DNA of 64,000 bases, from the NCBI GenBank assembly GCA_963855995.1, contig OY979717.1:27299746-27363745 (forward strand), in the 5' to 3' direction. Positions 52,909 to 64,000 of this stretch are shown here, one piece after another. The stretch is from Muricea muricata. Its lineage: Eukaryota; Cnidaria; Anthozoa; Malacalcyonacea; Plexauridae. A program made the translations under genes and the position numbers. The notes under the pieces were generated by a model that had not been told where the DNA came from, did not search any database, and worked only from the letters and a program-made list of their open reading frames with translations. Numbering within the stretch: position 1 is the first letter of the stretch; the number at the start of each line of letters is the position of its first letter.

Positions 52909-55900
52909 GTAAGAGGACAAGTTGTTGGTGGACCAGTTTTTTTGTTAAAGTTTTAAGTCCATGGGTGTTTTCCTTAGCATATTTTTCAGTCATTTTTGCT
53001 TGACTCCTGAAGTGCAATCTGGTAAAATGTAGATACAGCCATCTTTTTTGCTATGGTCGATTAGGACTTCCTAACCGATGTAGTTTGCTTAATTAATGAG
53101 CATGGATCAACATATCATCTTCACAGGATGGACAATGAAAAAACCTCAATTTTCATTACTATTCATCGCAGTATATTCTCGCATTCTCATTGGTTGAGAG
53201 CCTACGATGAATTTTTCGTATTTTGCTGGTGGCGTGAGCACATGACAAATAATTATCGTATTTTTCATGTGCTCACGCCATCAGAGACTAATACGAGATT
53301 TATTTGTCATGTGCTCACGCCATCAGAATTATTTGTCAACGTTTACAACGTACAGATTTCATTTACAACGTACGTATTGTCTGTTTTAATTATTATTTAC
53401 ATGGCTGACTTTTCTTGCAAAATGAATAATAAATGAATGATTGAATTCGGCTTCGGCAGATAACGCTGACCTCGATCTGAACAGTTCCGATATCCTGCTC
53501 AGCCTCATCCAATAATTCTTAAATAATGCGTTTTATATACACTAAAACACGATGTTTTTAAAGTTGTTGGCTGCTGAACGTATTTATTTGTAATGCTCGT
53601 AACTTATTCAATTCAGTGCTGGTCATTTGCTTAAACCTCCTGTGGCTCACAAGAAAACCATTTCCTCGTACTTTCCAAGACGTCTTCGTTGGGAATATGT
53701 GAAGAAAAATCCATCCAAGGTGTTTTTCGTAACACTTTACTTCCTACTTAATGCCGCCCTTTGTATTTGGGTGGGCATTGAAAGGCGGGATCAAGGCGGC
53801 TGGGTAATATTGGCGAGGATCAATGGAATGTGTCTCAATTTCAATTGCATGTTTATTCTGGTGCTAATGATGAAGGGACTTCTCACCTGGTTACGATCTA
53901 CAAGATACGGCAAATACTTTCCTATTGATCAGCACATAATTTTTCACAAATCCGTCGCTGTAGTCATTCTTTTCCAGTCAGTTCTGCATTTTGTTGGACA
54001 TCTTGGCCGATATAGTAAGTCAATTGGTAGTTTCTCTTTGCAAAATGCGCAGTTATATGTGTCCGCTCCTCATAATGGAATAGTGTCCAACCCCTTGACG
54101 CCAAATTTATTTTTCATTTCCACTTGTGAGCATGAAAACATTCTTTGTTTATTTATTTCAAGTCACGACCGATCCACTGCCTGGTATGCCCAGCTTTGAA
54201 GTTTGGGAGTACATGTTCACGACGAGGACACCAGAAGGATGGGTGAATGGGTCTGCAGGGATAACCGGAGTTTTGCTTTTGCTTATTCTGTTTATTATAT
54301 TCATTTTATCTCAACCGTTTGTCAGACAAAGAGGATTTTTTGAAGTAAGATACTCAATATTTTTCATTAGGATAGGGTAATGATCAAAGTCCAAAGGCAA
54401 CAAAGTGTCGTGTATGTCGACCGTCTATGTTTCCCATGGTTTATCCTCGCAAAACATCGACGTTGTAGCTCGGACTCACAAAACACGTTTTTCTACTTCT
54501 CCACGCGATTAGTGAGAAGTCTAAATTGTATTTCAGTTTTTCTTAATCCATATTGCTTAATCCTTTTTTAATTTTGTTTAGCTTTTTTACTACTCCCATC
54601 ATTTATATGTCATATGGTGGATAGCACTCATTCTTCATGCACCTAACTTTTGGAAATGGTTCATTGTGCCTGCTGGTTTTTACTTGATTGAGAGATTATT
54701 GCGCCTAAGAATCGTTAACAGGGCACGCTTTGGCAAGACGACAATCGAAGAAGGCATAACACTTCCATCCAAGGTACATTTATATAAAGTAATTTGTTAA
54801 TCACTCCTTACACAATAAAGATTTATGCTTCATGCATTTTGTATATTTTGCACTGTTATAATGTCACGCGTAAAGCCTGTATTGTGACATCATAGTGATG
54901 TCAATTTTAAGTTCAGTTCGCAAATTTGTATGCGTGTACATATAGCTCCATATACATCTTTATTGAAATGTATCACACTGTGATACTGTTGCATGTAGTT
55001 ATTAATTAATTATTAAATTGAATGCATAAATTTATATAAATGGTTGTATAGCGCAGAATATCCACATTTTTTGTACCAAAATATCAATGATTCCTGTAAT
55101 TGTTGATTATGACTGTGAAGTTACTGATTTTGATGGTGATAAAAAACTTAGTGTCCCCAGATATATCTGAATTACTCAATACTGACACAAGCAAATATAA
55201 CCTCAGAAATGCAGCTAATTTCGCCATACCTAGATTTAATTCTGTTACGTATGGGAAACACATGCAGTCTACAATATTATATATAACTAGAAGGTAATTT
55301 GACACATTGATAAAATTTTTGACTTGATTGATTTGATTTGATGACATATTTTTATGGTCAATCTTGAGGTGACGCATTTGGTAATCAAGCGACCTCCCAA
55401 TTTCCAATACAAGCCCGGTGATTACGTCATAGTGAACATTCCGCAAATCGCAGAGTACGAATGGCATCCTTTCACAATTAGCAGCTCGCCAGATATGGCA
55501 AGCTATGTGTGGCTCCATATTCGTGGAGTTGGAACATGGACGAAGAAATTATATGAACATTATGAGCAAAAGGAAGAAGAGGAGTGCCAACGAAAGTCTG
55601 TCAAACGATCCACCGTTAGACACAGAAAAAGCAGGACAATCAAAGAAAAAGAAAGGTATTGGCGTAATAAACTTGCAATCAAAGAGATATGGTAATGTAG
55701 TCTTTTCTGAATTATCGATAGGAACGTTTCAAGAAACTGTAATTGATATGTTTGGGTAATAGCATGATTTCGAGTGCAATGTGGAGATGACATGCATGAG
55801 TGAGTTTTACCAATGACGCCATGCATGAGTCCGCTGGACGTGTGCAGTTTGGAGTAATCGAAAAATTCACGGGCCCATGTTCTTTCAAAATTGCACGAGA

Positions 55901-58900
55901 AACAACACTATTACTTGTTTTGATATAAAAGAAAATGGTTGTGACAAGAATACAAGTAATACAGCTGCCACAATACTTGCATCGTAATCACTCCGCTTCA
56001 CTTTTTCCCTTAAGAACTTCATATTTACGACCATAGCTTCTTGATTAATATGTATAAAGTAGGCAGAACTAATTAATCTTGAGATATTTTTAAAAACTTA
56101 TCCATTTCATTTAAAAAACACTAACTAAATTTGATCGGATTTGCTGGCAAATTTCACCATCCATGTTTTTTTTGTCAAGTATAGTTTATTCTTTCGTGTT
56201 GCCGATTCTTTCACTGTGATTACAGACTTTTCACTCTAAGGATAAAATGCCGTAAAATTAGATTATTAGCGTTGTTAAATTTTTGATAACATGCTTAGTT
56301 TCTGAAATAGCTAGGTCAGTCGAATGTCAACACGCAAGTGAATATACAGCTATTTCTGTTAAGGTTGTCTTTTAAAAACGGTAAGCTGTGAACTATGAGC
56401 GCGCAAGGCATAATAGATTATTGTTTATTTAGGATTTTCCTGATACTCAGGGGACTTTGTGACAGGCATATTTTCAGGCGTAAGTTTCCTACGTGCCATA
56501 TACATGCTGTTTTAAAGAAATAATTCGAGTTTAGAGGTGAAAATAAGCATCAAGTCGTCATCTTTTGCGCGTTCAAAGTTTGCAGTTTACGCTTTTGGAA
56601 AGACAATCTATTGAAGTAGGTGTATATTTAGGCCGCATATCTGTCCAATTGTTCGAACATACAGCTCGATTTCGAATTCATTATCATTTTTAGAGGTACG
56701 CGTTTAGGCAAAAAATACCGCAATAATCGCTATGCTGACAGTTTTTTCCCGGAATTAAGGCTATACACACCCTCATACCTACATACAACTAAATTTTTTA
56801 TCTACTTTGGACGCAGACAAACGCGGCAGTCGATGCGTCAACGGTATGCGACGAGTGTTAGACGACATGCGCTTGGCTCTATCCAAGAGGAAGACGAGAA
56901 AGAACCACAGGATGACTTAAACTCAAACAATCACCATATTGAAGCTTTATCTGAAGTGGTCATAGAAAATAAAGTATCTTTTGCCAGAGAAAAAGAAATC
57001 CCTATTCGTATTAAGAACAATGGTATTGAAATGAGAACACCAGAATCAAAAGCCCGTGCACTGGAAAGAAACAAACTTGAAGTAAGTTGTACAAAATACC
57101 TCAAAACCTTACCACTAGAGAGCTTGCCAGTTTCAATCAAGGGGAATCCATGGGTAAGATTCTACCTGGATGAAACAAGCTTTAGTGGTAAATCTTTGAT
57201 GCAGTTGTGATAATACGTTTCGCTCAGCCTGTTTGCCATTGAACACTAAAATTCTCAAACTAACGTCTTGATGAAACTAACTAACAAAAAGATTGATGGA
57301 TGAACTTGTTTCGACATTCTTTGCTCTAGTATCTCAGCCAATCCGAATGTTGTTACCCAGTGCCCACCAGGATTGTAATATTATGCATATAGATGTTCGA
57401 GACCCGGACCACAAACCCCAAAGCTAACCGTAACAATTCCAATAATGTGATAGCTACAAATATTTTACTGGGTAACAACGTTCGGATAAAATAAAAATCT
57501 ACAATCTCAAATCATTAATAATTCATGAAGTAATTAGCAAATCATGTTAGTCTATTTTCCTCACATGATTATACTGGATACTTGACGAAGTATGTTGTCC
57601 AGTCCTAGGACTGGATCAAAATTAGTTCAGTCCAAGGACTGGATATAATTAATAATTCATTTGTTTGAGATGTCATTCCAAATCCTCCAATTCGGACTGG
57701 ACTAGATTTCAAGTCCTTGCAGTTGGATCCAGTCTTCGGCTTCGCCTCGGACTGGATCAAACTGCGCGGACTTGAAATCTAGTCCAGTCCTCATAGACGG
57801 ATTTGAAATATTACATAACGTTTTCAGTAGATAGGAAGTAAGGAGAAAACACGAGGAATTTTTGAGCATATTTTGTTATAATTTGTCTGGACTGCTCTTT
57901 TACTATGGAGATATTTTCTTGTTTTGCGATACGTCCCCAACAATTGTTCACATCTCTTTAGATTTTCGTTGATGGCCCATATGGGGCTCCCGCTACGCAT
58001 TTCACCGAAGCAGAACATGCTGTGCTTATTTCAAGTGGAATTGGTGTGACACCGTTCGCGTCTATTCTTCAGACTATCATGCTTCGGTACAAGAATGCCT
58101 CGCACTCCTGCCCCAACTGCAATTATTGCTGGGTTGGCGACGTTCCTTATTCTTTGAGAAAACTGCAAAAGGTAAAATACATTGCTTTTTTGAATGAAAT
58201 AATTTGCGGAAGGACTGAATTGACACAGAAGCAATGATATTCATATGTAGTGTTGTGCATCATTTACGATTTCTTTTGAAATCGATTGTCTTTTAAGCTC
58301 TGTTGATAGCAGGCAAAACTTTTGAGGTCTTAACTCCGCAAATTTTTTGTAGTGCTTTGCATACTTACAAGCCTACATGCTTAAAAGCTAAAACGGAAGT
58401 AGGAATTCCCGGTATTGTCAGATATTGTAAACTAAGTTTCTCCGTGTCCTTGGGGTGGAAGTGACGAGTCGTTTGCAACATAGGCGAATAGAATAAATTT
58501 CCATTAGACGTCCCATGTAGTACGTACAGTTAATATCGGTTTCAAATTTTAATTGTAAATGTATGTTAATGACCGCGTAGGTCGACTTCTTCTGGATAAA
58601 TCGCGATCAACAATCATTTGAATGGTTTTTGAGCCTCCTGAACGACATTGAGGTGGAGCAATCTGAGGACGACGGTGTATTTGACAATCATTTTCTCAAT
58701 ATGCACATTTACATGACATCTGCTTTGAGAAAAGAGGACATGAAAGCTCTTGGATTACAACTGGCGCTTGAACTTATTCACAACAAGAAAGAGAAGGATT
58801 TGATAACTGGTTTAAAGACAAGGACAAATCCTGGTAGACCAGATTGGGAGAAGGTGAGATGTCAGACTCTTTAATAATTGTTATCATTAAATTTATGGCA

Positions 58901-59299
58901 TGTGGAAAATGTGCCTTTTGGCAAGACAAACAAACCCTCTGACCGCCAAAAATATCCTTAAAAATATTACAAGGTGGAAAATCCACAGTTACAACTGCTT
59001 TTCTTCTTCTATATTCTTACATTATCAATTATAAGATGTCTCTATTCTTCGGAAGTTGTTTCTTTTTATAATCACTGTAATGATAGAGTATTTTTAGATG
59101 GAATACAACAGGATGATGTTATAGAAAAGTATTCCTCTAATCATTCATTTTCTGTCTTACTTTTTAGGTATTTACTGAGTTGCAGAATCAAAACCATGGC
59201 AAAATCTCTGTTTTCTATTGCGGAAATCCAGCCCTTGGGAAAGTATTGAAGTTCTATTGTCAGAAATTTGGCTTTGGTTTTAGACAAGAAAACTTTTAA
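47500..59299 (+). CDS. NOX5: NADPH oxidase 5 (calcium-regulated superoxide-producing oxidase)
   Basis: Transfers electrons from NADPH via FAD and two hemes across the membrane to oxygen, switched on by calcium through its own EF-hands. Fifteen coding exons join in frame: 47500-47736, 48322-48416, 49673-49796, 51719-51810, 51929-52043, 52208-52358, 52698-52908, 53617-54014, 54163-54344, 54582-54773, 55369-55655, 56817-57153, 57962-58171, 58581-58853, 59168-59299. They give 1011 residues plus TAA. The start ATG at 47500 has an in-frame TGA upstream (47479-47481) and a purine at -3 with G at +4. The exon opens at a TTTCAG acceptor (47452), implying a 5' UTR intron. Human NOX5 is about 765 residues; the excess lies in the EF-hand region and one insert. 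All catalytic motifs are intact. Confidence 0.95.
49384..49613. mobile_element. complete MITE of the AGCTAATTC family
   Basis: About 230 bp with inverted ends AGCTAATTCAA / TTGAATTAGCT, then AAAGGTTGTCCTTTCAAACC and CTCTAAGCACGCAAAG in both arms. Closely similar to the split copy at 18415-19020. Lies in the NOX5 intron before exon 49673. Confidence 0.85.
50622..50779. repeat. palindromic repeat in a NOX5 intron
   Basis: AGATTACTGCATGGTTGG at the left and CCAACCATGCAGTAATTT at the right are inverted. The arms also share GTACGATTTTTAT and a GATTGCTAAA / TTTAGCAATC pair round the centre. Confidence 0.68.
53225..53328. repeat. three-copy inverted/direct repeat (GTGCTCACGCCATCAG)
   Basis: CTGGTGGCGTGAGCACATGA appears once inverted (from 53225) and CATGTGCTCACGCCATCAG twice direct (from about 53266 and 53309). 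Short palindromic repeat in the NOX5 intron 52909-53616. Confidence 0.7.
53617..54773 (+). CDS. NOX5: NOX5 heme-binding transmembrane domain exons
   Basis: Exons 53617-54014, 54163-54344 and 54582-54773 encode the six-helix ferric-reductase-like core. Helices can be seen at [92 protein letters not shown] and [14 protein letters not shown]. The four heme histidines are present: FHK and LHFVGH on helix 3, and SHHLY and [10 protein letters not shown] on helix 5. [19 protein letters not shown] and the [17 protein letters not shown] loop are typical NOX5 loops. The domain ends [10 protein letters not shown] at an exon border, the position where human NOX5 enters the FAD domain. Confidence 0.95.
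55120..55300 (+). pseudogene. LINE reverse transcriptase C-terminal scrap in a NOX5 intron
   Basis: The open frame reads [36 protein letters not shown], matching the ...LRN..xxxxPRxxTxxGKxS... tail of CR1-like reverse transcriptases. Only about 60 residues remain. Between NOX5 exons 54582-54773 and 55369-55655. Confidence 0.6.
55369..57153 (+). CDS. NOX5: NOX5 FAD-binding segment and long polybasic insert
   Basis: Exon 55369-55655 encodes [20 protein letters not shown], then [13 protein letters not shown] (the FAD-binding HPFTIS motif) and [19 protein letters not shown]. It then runs into a very basic stretch, [14 protein letters not shown]. Exon 56817-57153 adds 112 residues: a basic start ([17 protein letters not shown]), an acidic middle ([11 protein letters not shown]), a mixed helix-like part and [11 protein letters not shown]. 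It joins the NADPH exon in phase. In human NOX5 the same place holds a short phosphorylation and calmodulin-binding loop; here the whole insert is well over 100 residues. Its acceptor (TTTGGACGCAG) has a weak pyrimidine tract, so alternative splicing is possible. Confidence 0.85.
56345..56622. repeat. diverged member of the AGCTAATTC MITE family
   Basis: Left arm AAGGTTGTCTTTTAAAAACG and AGCTGTGAAC..GAGCGCGCAAGG; right arm CTTTTGCGCG and GTTTACGCTTTTGGAAAGAC. The arms are inverted copies of each other and resemble the 49384 and 18415 elements. A related degraded copy is at about 17228-17470. In the NOX5 intron before exon 56817. Confidence 0.65.
57341..57487. repeat. MITE of the CGAACGTT family, short copy 3
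   Basis: Inverted ends ATCCGAATGTTGTTACCCAG / CTGGGTAACAACGTTCGGAT; the C-rich interior ACCCCAAAGCTAACCGTAAC is the complement of the G-rich interior of the other copies. In the NOX5 intron 57154-57961. Confidence 0.75.
57675..57806. repeat. hairpin repeat built from GGACTGGA units
   Basis: GGACTGGACTAGATTTCAAG is inverted to CTTGAAATCTAGTCCAGTCC, with CAAATCC / GGATTTG outside and a TTCGGCTTCGCCTCGG loop. Related CAGTCC..GGACTGG units continue upstream from about 57598. Confidence 0.68.
57962..59299 (+). CDS. NOX5: NOX5 NADPH-binding dehydrogenase exons and C-terminus
   Basis: Exons 57962-58171, 58581-58853 and 59168-59299. VDGPYGAP begins the nucleotide fold. [17 protein letters not shown] is the GxGxxP NADPH-pyrophosphate motif. 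CPNCNYCW carries the NOX5-type cysteine cluster, followed by [47 protein letters not shown] and [15 protein letters not shown] with the catalytic cysteine. The protein ends [10 protein letters not shown], the conserved NOX C-terminus whose last Phe stacks on FAD. TAA is at 59297-59299. No frame breaks are seen. Confidence 0.95.
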
Positions 59300-59895
59300 G
59301 AGTTATATCTGAATGACCCTGAGCATAAGTCGTTTAAATATTTTTAGTATCCATATATAATTTTGTAGATATTTTATAGTAGTTTGCTTTATATCGATAT
59401 TAATGTCAGTTAAAGGAGTGTCTGTGAGTTTTGAGTCAAAATCTTTTTCAAGTTTCTCCAACCTTGGTACGAAAATATTGGAAATCAAAATTTTTCAGTG
59501 AAGAAGGAGGGAATAATGTCTGCATGATGTCATAGTTTTGTTATCTCAAGTCATCCTGCGTGGAAATCATATTTTAAAGTATACTACCGATACTGCTTAC
59601 ATGCAGACACTTCCATTGACTGATAACTCATTCCCATTGAATGATTTGACTCATAAAACAAACAGTCATCTTAGTTTATATATATCATTTTCTACCTATT
59701 TTTATCAGCATTTTGTACTTTTGCAACTACATATAATTTTAATGAAGTGTATTTTTGAAGAGATACACGCCCATCTGAAAAACGATAGCGTATATAGCCA
59801 GCCCGAACATTTAGTAGTTCTTCTGTGCAAAAATTTACGTGTCTTTTAGCAGTGAGAACAACTATCGATATTTAAATAAACGAATAATGACAATA
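59300..59895 (+). other. probable NOX5 3' UTR
   Basis: A+T-rich sequence without coding potential follows the stop codon. The first good AATAAA on the + strand is at 59875-59880, giving an inferred 3' UTR of about 0.6 kb. Confidence 0.45.
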
Positions 59896-60049
59896 GCAAA
59901 AAAAATAAATTCGAATAGCGGGACAGGTTGTGCGTTTTTTGCTGTGTACTGAGCCAACTTAAATTTGATCATGTAGCTTAATTGCATGATATTGAGTTAG
60001 CTAATTATATAGTCTGTAGATGGTTAAGAGAGCTGTACGTATAATATCA

Positions 60050-60510
60050 TCATAGGACGCCCAACTATGCTCGCACGCAGTGGCACGCACGCGCGCGAGT
60101 GCCTATCTATTATATAATTATCTTAGGGTTGGCAACTTTATCAGATATTATCAATCAAATATAAATACATACATTCAAAACTTCGATCGAAACTAAAAAT
60201 CCTGAAAAAAAACTTAATACAAATGAATTTCGTTTCATTTACTAAATTTCTACACACTTTTTAGAAATAAAGTTCTAAAGTTTTAAAATTAAATTTCTAA
60301 AGTTTTAAAAAAATTATTTTGTGATTAGGCGGAATCCAATTTGATCGACAAACGTCATCATCGGAAGAATTGTCGGCTTATTTCTTATTGACTGATGAAA
60401 GTTCGGAAATATTATATAATTATCCAACCTTAGGATAATTATATAATAGATAGGCACTCGCGTGCGTGTGTGCCACTGCGTGCGAGCATATTTGGACGAC
60501 CTATGGTATC
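60050..60510. repeat. inverted-repeat element downstream of NOX5
   Basis: Arms of about 85 bp: TATGCTCGCACGCAGTGGCA, then GCGAGTGCCTATCTATTATA and TAATTATCTTAGGGTTGG at the left, inverted at the right (60422-60505). The interior is A+T-rich with no ORF. Confidence 0.75.
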
Positions 60511-61085
60511 TTTATCATTCACATAATTAAAAGAATTGTGCGAATAGAGTTCGTACGTACAAACTTTTTTAATGCCTCCTCTAAAGTACACCTTTATTTT
60601 CACCTGGAATCTGGAACAAGAAACATTGCGATTCTCTACCTTCTTTCGTAATTAAAAATCTTTTCGCCTGGAAAGACGTTTCGCACATAGGTTGCGCAGT
60701 TACGGCTCAACTTAGTAAATATAAAGTTATATACCGTATGATAATTAGATCGTATGAAAATATTTTTTTCCAGGCTCGTAGGATCGTTTGATATAGTTTC
60801 CTAAAACGACACTTTGCTGTCTCTTAATAAAAGATGAATCGCAGAATTCGATCCTGAGGACGATTCCTAAGACAATGGGAAATTTGAACCCCCAGGAATA
60901 GCTTCAAAGACTTTTCGATTCTCAGTGACATATTGCAACGTGCGCAAGTGCCATTCACTGTTTTAATTGGGTAGGGGGGAGGGGGTGATTATTCATATAA
61001 TATTTTTCTGACAGACCAACCAATTTGTTAGAATGTCAAGCTTAAAAATAATTGACTTCAATAAGAGTCCGGCAGATCAGTATAT

Positions 61086-61487
61086 GTTTACTTATCATAC
61101 CGAGGGGCAATTTCATTTTGGTTTTATTTTGTTCCTTTAAGCTTAATAAGTATATTTCTGAATGTTGTTCGCCTTGAAATATCTTGTACGCTCTTTCCAA
61201 CACGTTTTCGTCGATATTACTATAAAACTTCATTACTCCAAAAAGGTTATATTTTTAAAACTTGCATCATCAGAAAGCTCTTCAGAACTAAATATGAGAC
61301 GTTTAAATGATCACCCTAATTTTTCCAGTTTTCAATGAGTGATCAGCCTTTGAAATAATGTTTTTATACTAGTGCCCAGGTTTCTTGTGGGATTTTAGCA
61401 TTTTCCGTGCTTTGAAAATACTTACTAACCTTAAAGGAACAAAATAAAACCAAAATAGAATTGTCCTTCGATGTGGTAAGTAAATCG
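61086..61487. repeat. inverted repeat pair around TTTTGGTTTTATTTTG
   Basis: TTTACTTA..ATTTTGGTTTTATTTTGTTC and CTTTAAGCTTAATAAGTAT at 61086-61157 are inverted at 61421-61487. No ORF between. MITE-like. Confidence 0.6.
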
Positions 61488-61619
61488 GCTTCTAGTTGCC
61501 GGAATACAAAAAGATTTAAATTCTTTCGTTCTGAATAACATGGCGACCACGACGCCACATTATTAAAACGAGTGGGCTTACCATTGAACTGCGCTGGCAC
61601 GCCAAGCTAGTTTAATTTC

Positions 61620-61914
61620 TGAGTTTTGAGACAAAATACCCAACGCCAGAGATCGAATCCTATATCGAATTAAAGCTATTAAAAAGTTATATTTAATATA
61701 AAAAGTTCAAGTCTTTAGACAAAAAAGAAATGCCTAAAAATACGAAAACAACTGCAATTTTGAAGAATACAGCAAACCTCCCTTCAAACTTTAAGTTTGT
61801 TTTTCTTTGGCCGGAAGTCTCGAATTTTTTTGCATCAAATACAACTTTCTAATAGCTTTCATTTGATATAGGACCCAGTTTTTGACGTTAAGTATTTCAA
61901 CGCAGAACTCTGAA
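61620..61914. repeat. inverted repeat element adjacent to the previous one
   Basis: GAGTTTTGAGACAAAATACC, CCTATATCGAATTAAAGC and TATTAAAAAGTTATATTT at 61620-61702 are inverted, with mismatches, at 61820-61914. MITE-like; no coding content. Confidence 0.6.
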
Positions 61915-62029
61915 AAACTGAATCAAATTGGCTTCAACCCCCCCCCCCTTCCTCACTTATTGTTCCCCTTTATTTATAGTTCAATGGGGATAACTTTAAA
62001 AATTCAAATTTTATTGTGTTGTACATGTA

Positions 62030-63852
62030 CAGGGCAACCTCACAAGCCAGGGTCTTTACCTACGCCCAGCGCTGCGACAAAGACCCTGGTTCAGGCTGGT
62101 CACGTGACACCCCAAAATCTGGGATACTTTTAATTAGGGACCTTTATTTTATTGGGGAGGGGTGGTAGAGTGGCCTATGAATGCATTTGTCGTAAGAAGT
62201 TTGTCAAATTGGCAAGAAAGCTCATCAAAAATTGTATATTTGCTGCCGGCGTTTGCAGTCTGTATACGATCACTGATTGCAAAGAACGCGTTTATTATTG
62301 AGAGTCTGGATTTATATTACTGCGAAATTTCTGTGGAAATATATAGAAAGAATTACCGCAAGCGACGGCAAAATTTGTAAACAAATGTCAACTGTGCATC
62401 GCGGCGACCAGGCGACGAAAAACATATCAGGGCGAGGAGATACATCCATATTATCAACTTTACTATAAAGCCAACAAGAATTTTTCAAAGATAAGTCAAA
62501 GGCTCGTCTATACGTGTATTTTTAACAATACAATTTTTTCTTCTATGCACTATGGGATATGTATGGATATGTAGTAATACTTTACATGTATAGAAAATGA
62601 ATGACAAATAATAATAATTTTGTTCGATACAGGAATACATTACTTGCACATTATTAAACGAGGAATGTCTGTAGAGGTAGTGCTGTAAATAGTGTGTAAC
62701 TTATGTTACATAATAATTGTTGGTGTAAAATTTCTGTCCATATATGTATATACATATTGAGGTCCTGGTAGGGAAGTGTGGATGTTACTCGTCTGATTTT
62801 CAAGATATGCTATATATCGCCTCTCGCCTCTCGAAAACAATGCTATGTCTCTTTTGAAAATTTTAATTGTTTCCCCTTATATATGACTATGACAGTATTG
62901 ACTATGGTCTATGGCGCTGTCGCTATAGCCAGCGATTGTGCTAACTTGAAGAAAATTTACCCTAGAAGGGCCTCATTATTTTTTACTTTAACTCTTACAT
63001 TGCTATTATTTTGTTCCTCGATTTACGGGGTCAAAACTAACAAATGATAAAAAGAATATGTATATATGAAAATATAATAGAAATTAGAATAATATAGAAA
63101 TATAGAATAATATAGAAATTATATTATGTGCAAATGTCAGTTGCAAAAGGTGAAATATATTTCACTCCATGGGGCCTGTGTTGGACATTCCCATTTTCGT
63201 ATTTATTTCATGCTCTAGAATTCCCCTGTAATACAGTATCTTGCCCTTTTTAAATATCAGTAATCCATTAGTTTCAAAGTAGCTTGCCCTTGGCAATATT
63301 GATCTTTATTGATGATAGACATGATACGCGTAAGGCGTTCACTCTGCGCGTACACTAAATATTTGCATCGGTGCACACACAATTTAATGAAATAATTCAG
63401 AGGTCATGAATGTATATGACATAAACGAATAAAGCAACAGTCAGTGAGAGGCCATTTTAATGTCTTTTAAAACAAACACGGCAACGAAAGACAGACTTAA
63501 CATAAACTTACGATCGCGTGCCGATGCCAGTTGCCCAAGCCCAACTTAACACTTAAACTGTCAATGAAATACTCATGCATGCTTTTAAAGTTCAAACGCT
63601 GACAAGAAATACGGACAAAAAAAGAGAAAAGTACATGATTTTAGATCAGAAAATTCATGTTATTTTTCGCAACCATTACATCTCGCTCCTTGCATTTGAA
63701 ATGTATCGCTTGTATGTGAAAGCATGAAATTTCATACTTTTCCCACCACACAGAGCAAAAGATTTTTGAAAGAGTCACGTCACCAGCCTCAAACAGGGTC
63801 TTTCTCGCAGCGCCGGGCGTAGGTAAAGACCCTAGCTTGCGAGGTTGTGTAC
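62030..63852. repeat. two 80-bp repeats in inverted orientation enclosing 1.7 kb
   Basis: 62030-62107 and 63769-63852 are inverted copies containing AGGGTCTTTACCTACGCCC and CTGCGAnAAAGACCCTG, and each is itself a hairpin (AGGGTCTTT..AAAGACCCT). They may be ends of one transposon or two solo repeats. The enclosed region has no recognisable protein. Confidence 0.6.
63048..63768. other. no gene seen
   Basis: A+T-rich, with AATATAGAAAT short repeats at 63070-63125. Short ORFs only. Confidence 0.4.
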
Positions 63853-64000
63853 AGGGTAGCCTATGTAATAAACCCCAAACCTTTGAAATTACCTATTGTT
63901 AAAATTTGAATATTCTATAACATTCTTCAAAAAAATAAATAATTCTATAAAGTACTTGTTTGCTCTGGGGAATTTAAAAATACTCTTCAAATTCTACAAA

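Noticed and set aside
53225-53328. CRISPR-like spaced repeats
   Set aside because: Three copies in mixed orientation in a eukaryotic intron, with no array structure.
55084-55518. 144-codon minus-strand ORF
   Set aside because: Antisense to the NOX5 FAD exon and a LINE scrap; no family resemblance.
62778-63047. 89-codon ORF with a hydrophobic end
   Set aside because: Isolated, A+T-rich, with no homology recognised; it sits between inverted repeats but shows no transposase features.

Overview
The window is animal genomic DNA, A+T-rich by eye, with two intron-rich genes on the + strand and a dense population of small transposable elements. Exons of about 35-400 bp carry GT..AG borders and both protein families are metazoan. 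NOX5, a PDE4 whose introns seem to fall where vertebrate PDE4 introns do, and many MITEs, tRNA-derived SINEs and decayed LINEs suggest an invertebrate such as a cnidarian, sponge or invertebrate deuterostome. The species cannot be told from the sequence alone.

Layout: 1-15126 holds no supported gene. It contains remains of two non-LTR retrotransposons (about 5670-6490 and 8255-8770), two related MITEs (3396-3591, 4748-4929) and a long TA microsatellite (13530-13691). From 15127 to 33599 lie 19 coding exons of a cAMP-specific phosphodiesterase of the PDE4/dunce family. They cover UCR1 with its PKA site, UCR2, the full catalytic domain and an acidic C-terminus; the N-terminal exon(s) were not found. 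The introns host a hAT-type MITE with an 8-bp target duplication, a TTAA-flanked element, a 9-bp-TSD element, nested palindromic MITEs, two tRNA-derived SINEs and a decayed Tc1/mariner-IS630 transposon of about 1.9 kb. The last carries a 131-bp Tourist/Harbinger-like MITE inside its transposase.

The stretch 33600-47452 is PDE4 3' UTR followed by intergenic repeats. From 47500 to 59299 lie 15 coding exons of a complete NADPH oxidase 5 (about 1011 residues). An N-terminal array of seven EF-hand-like units precedes the six-helix heme domain and the FAD/NADPH dehydrogenase domain, with an unusually long polybasic insert between the FAD and NADPH parts. The remainder to 64000 is further repeats.

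The genes are neighbours on the same strand. One degrades cAMP and the other makes superoxide in response to calcium; nothing in the sequence shows a functional link. I saw no evidence of a wholly new system. The most unusual points are the enlarged EF-hand array and polybasic insert of NOX5, and the nested, precisely dissectable transposon insertions.
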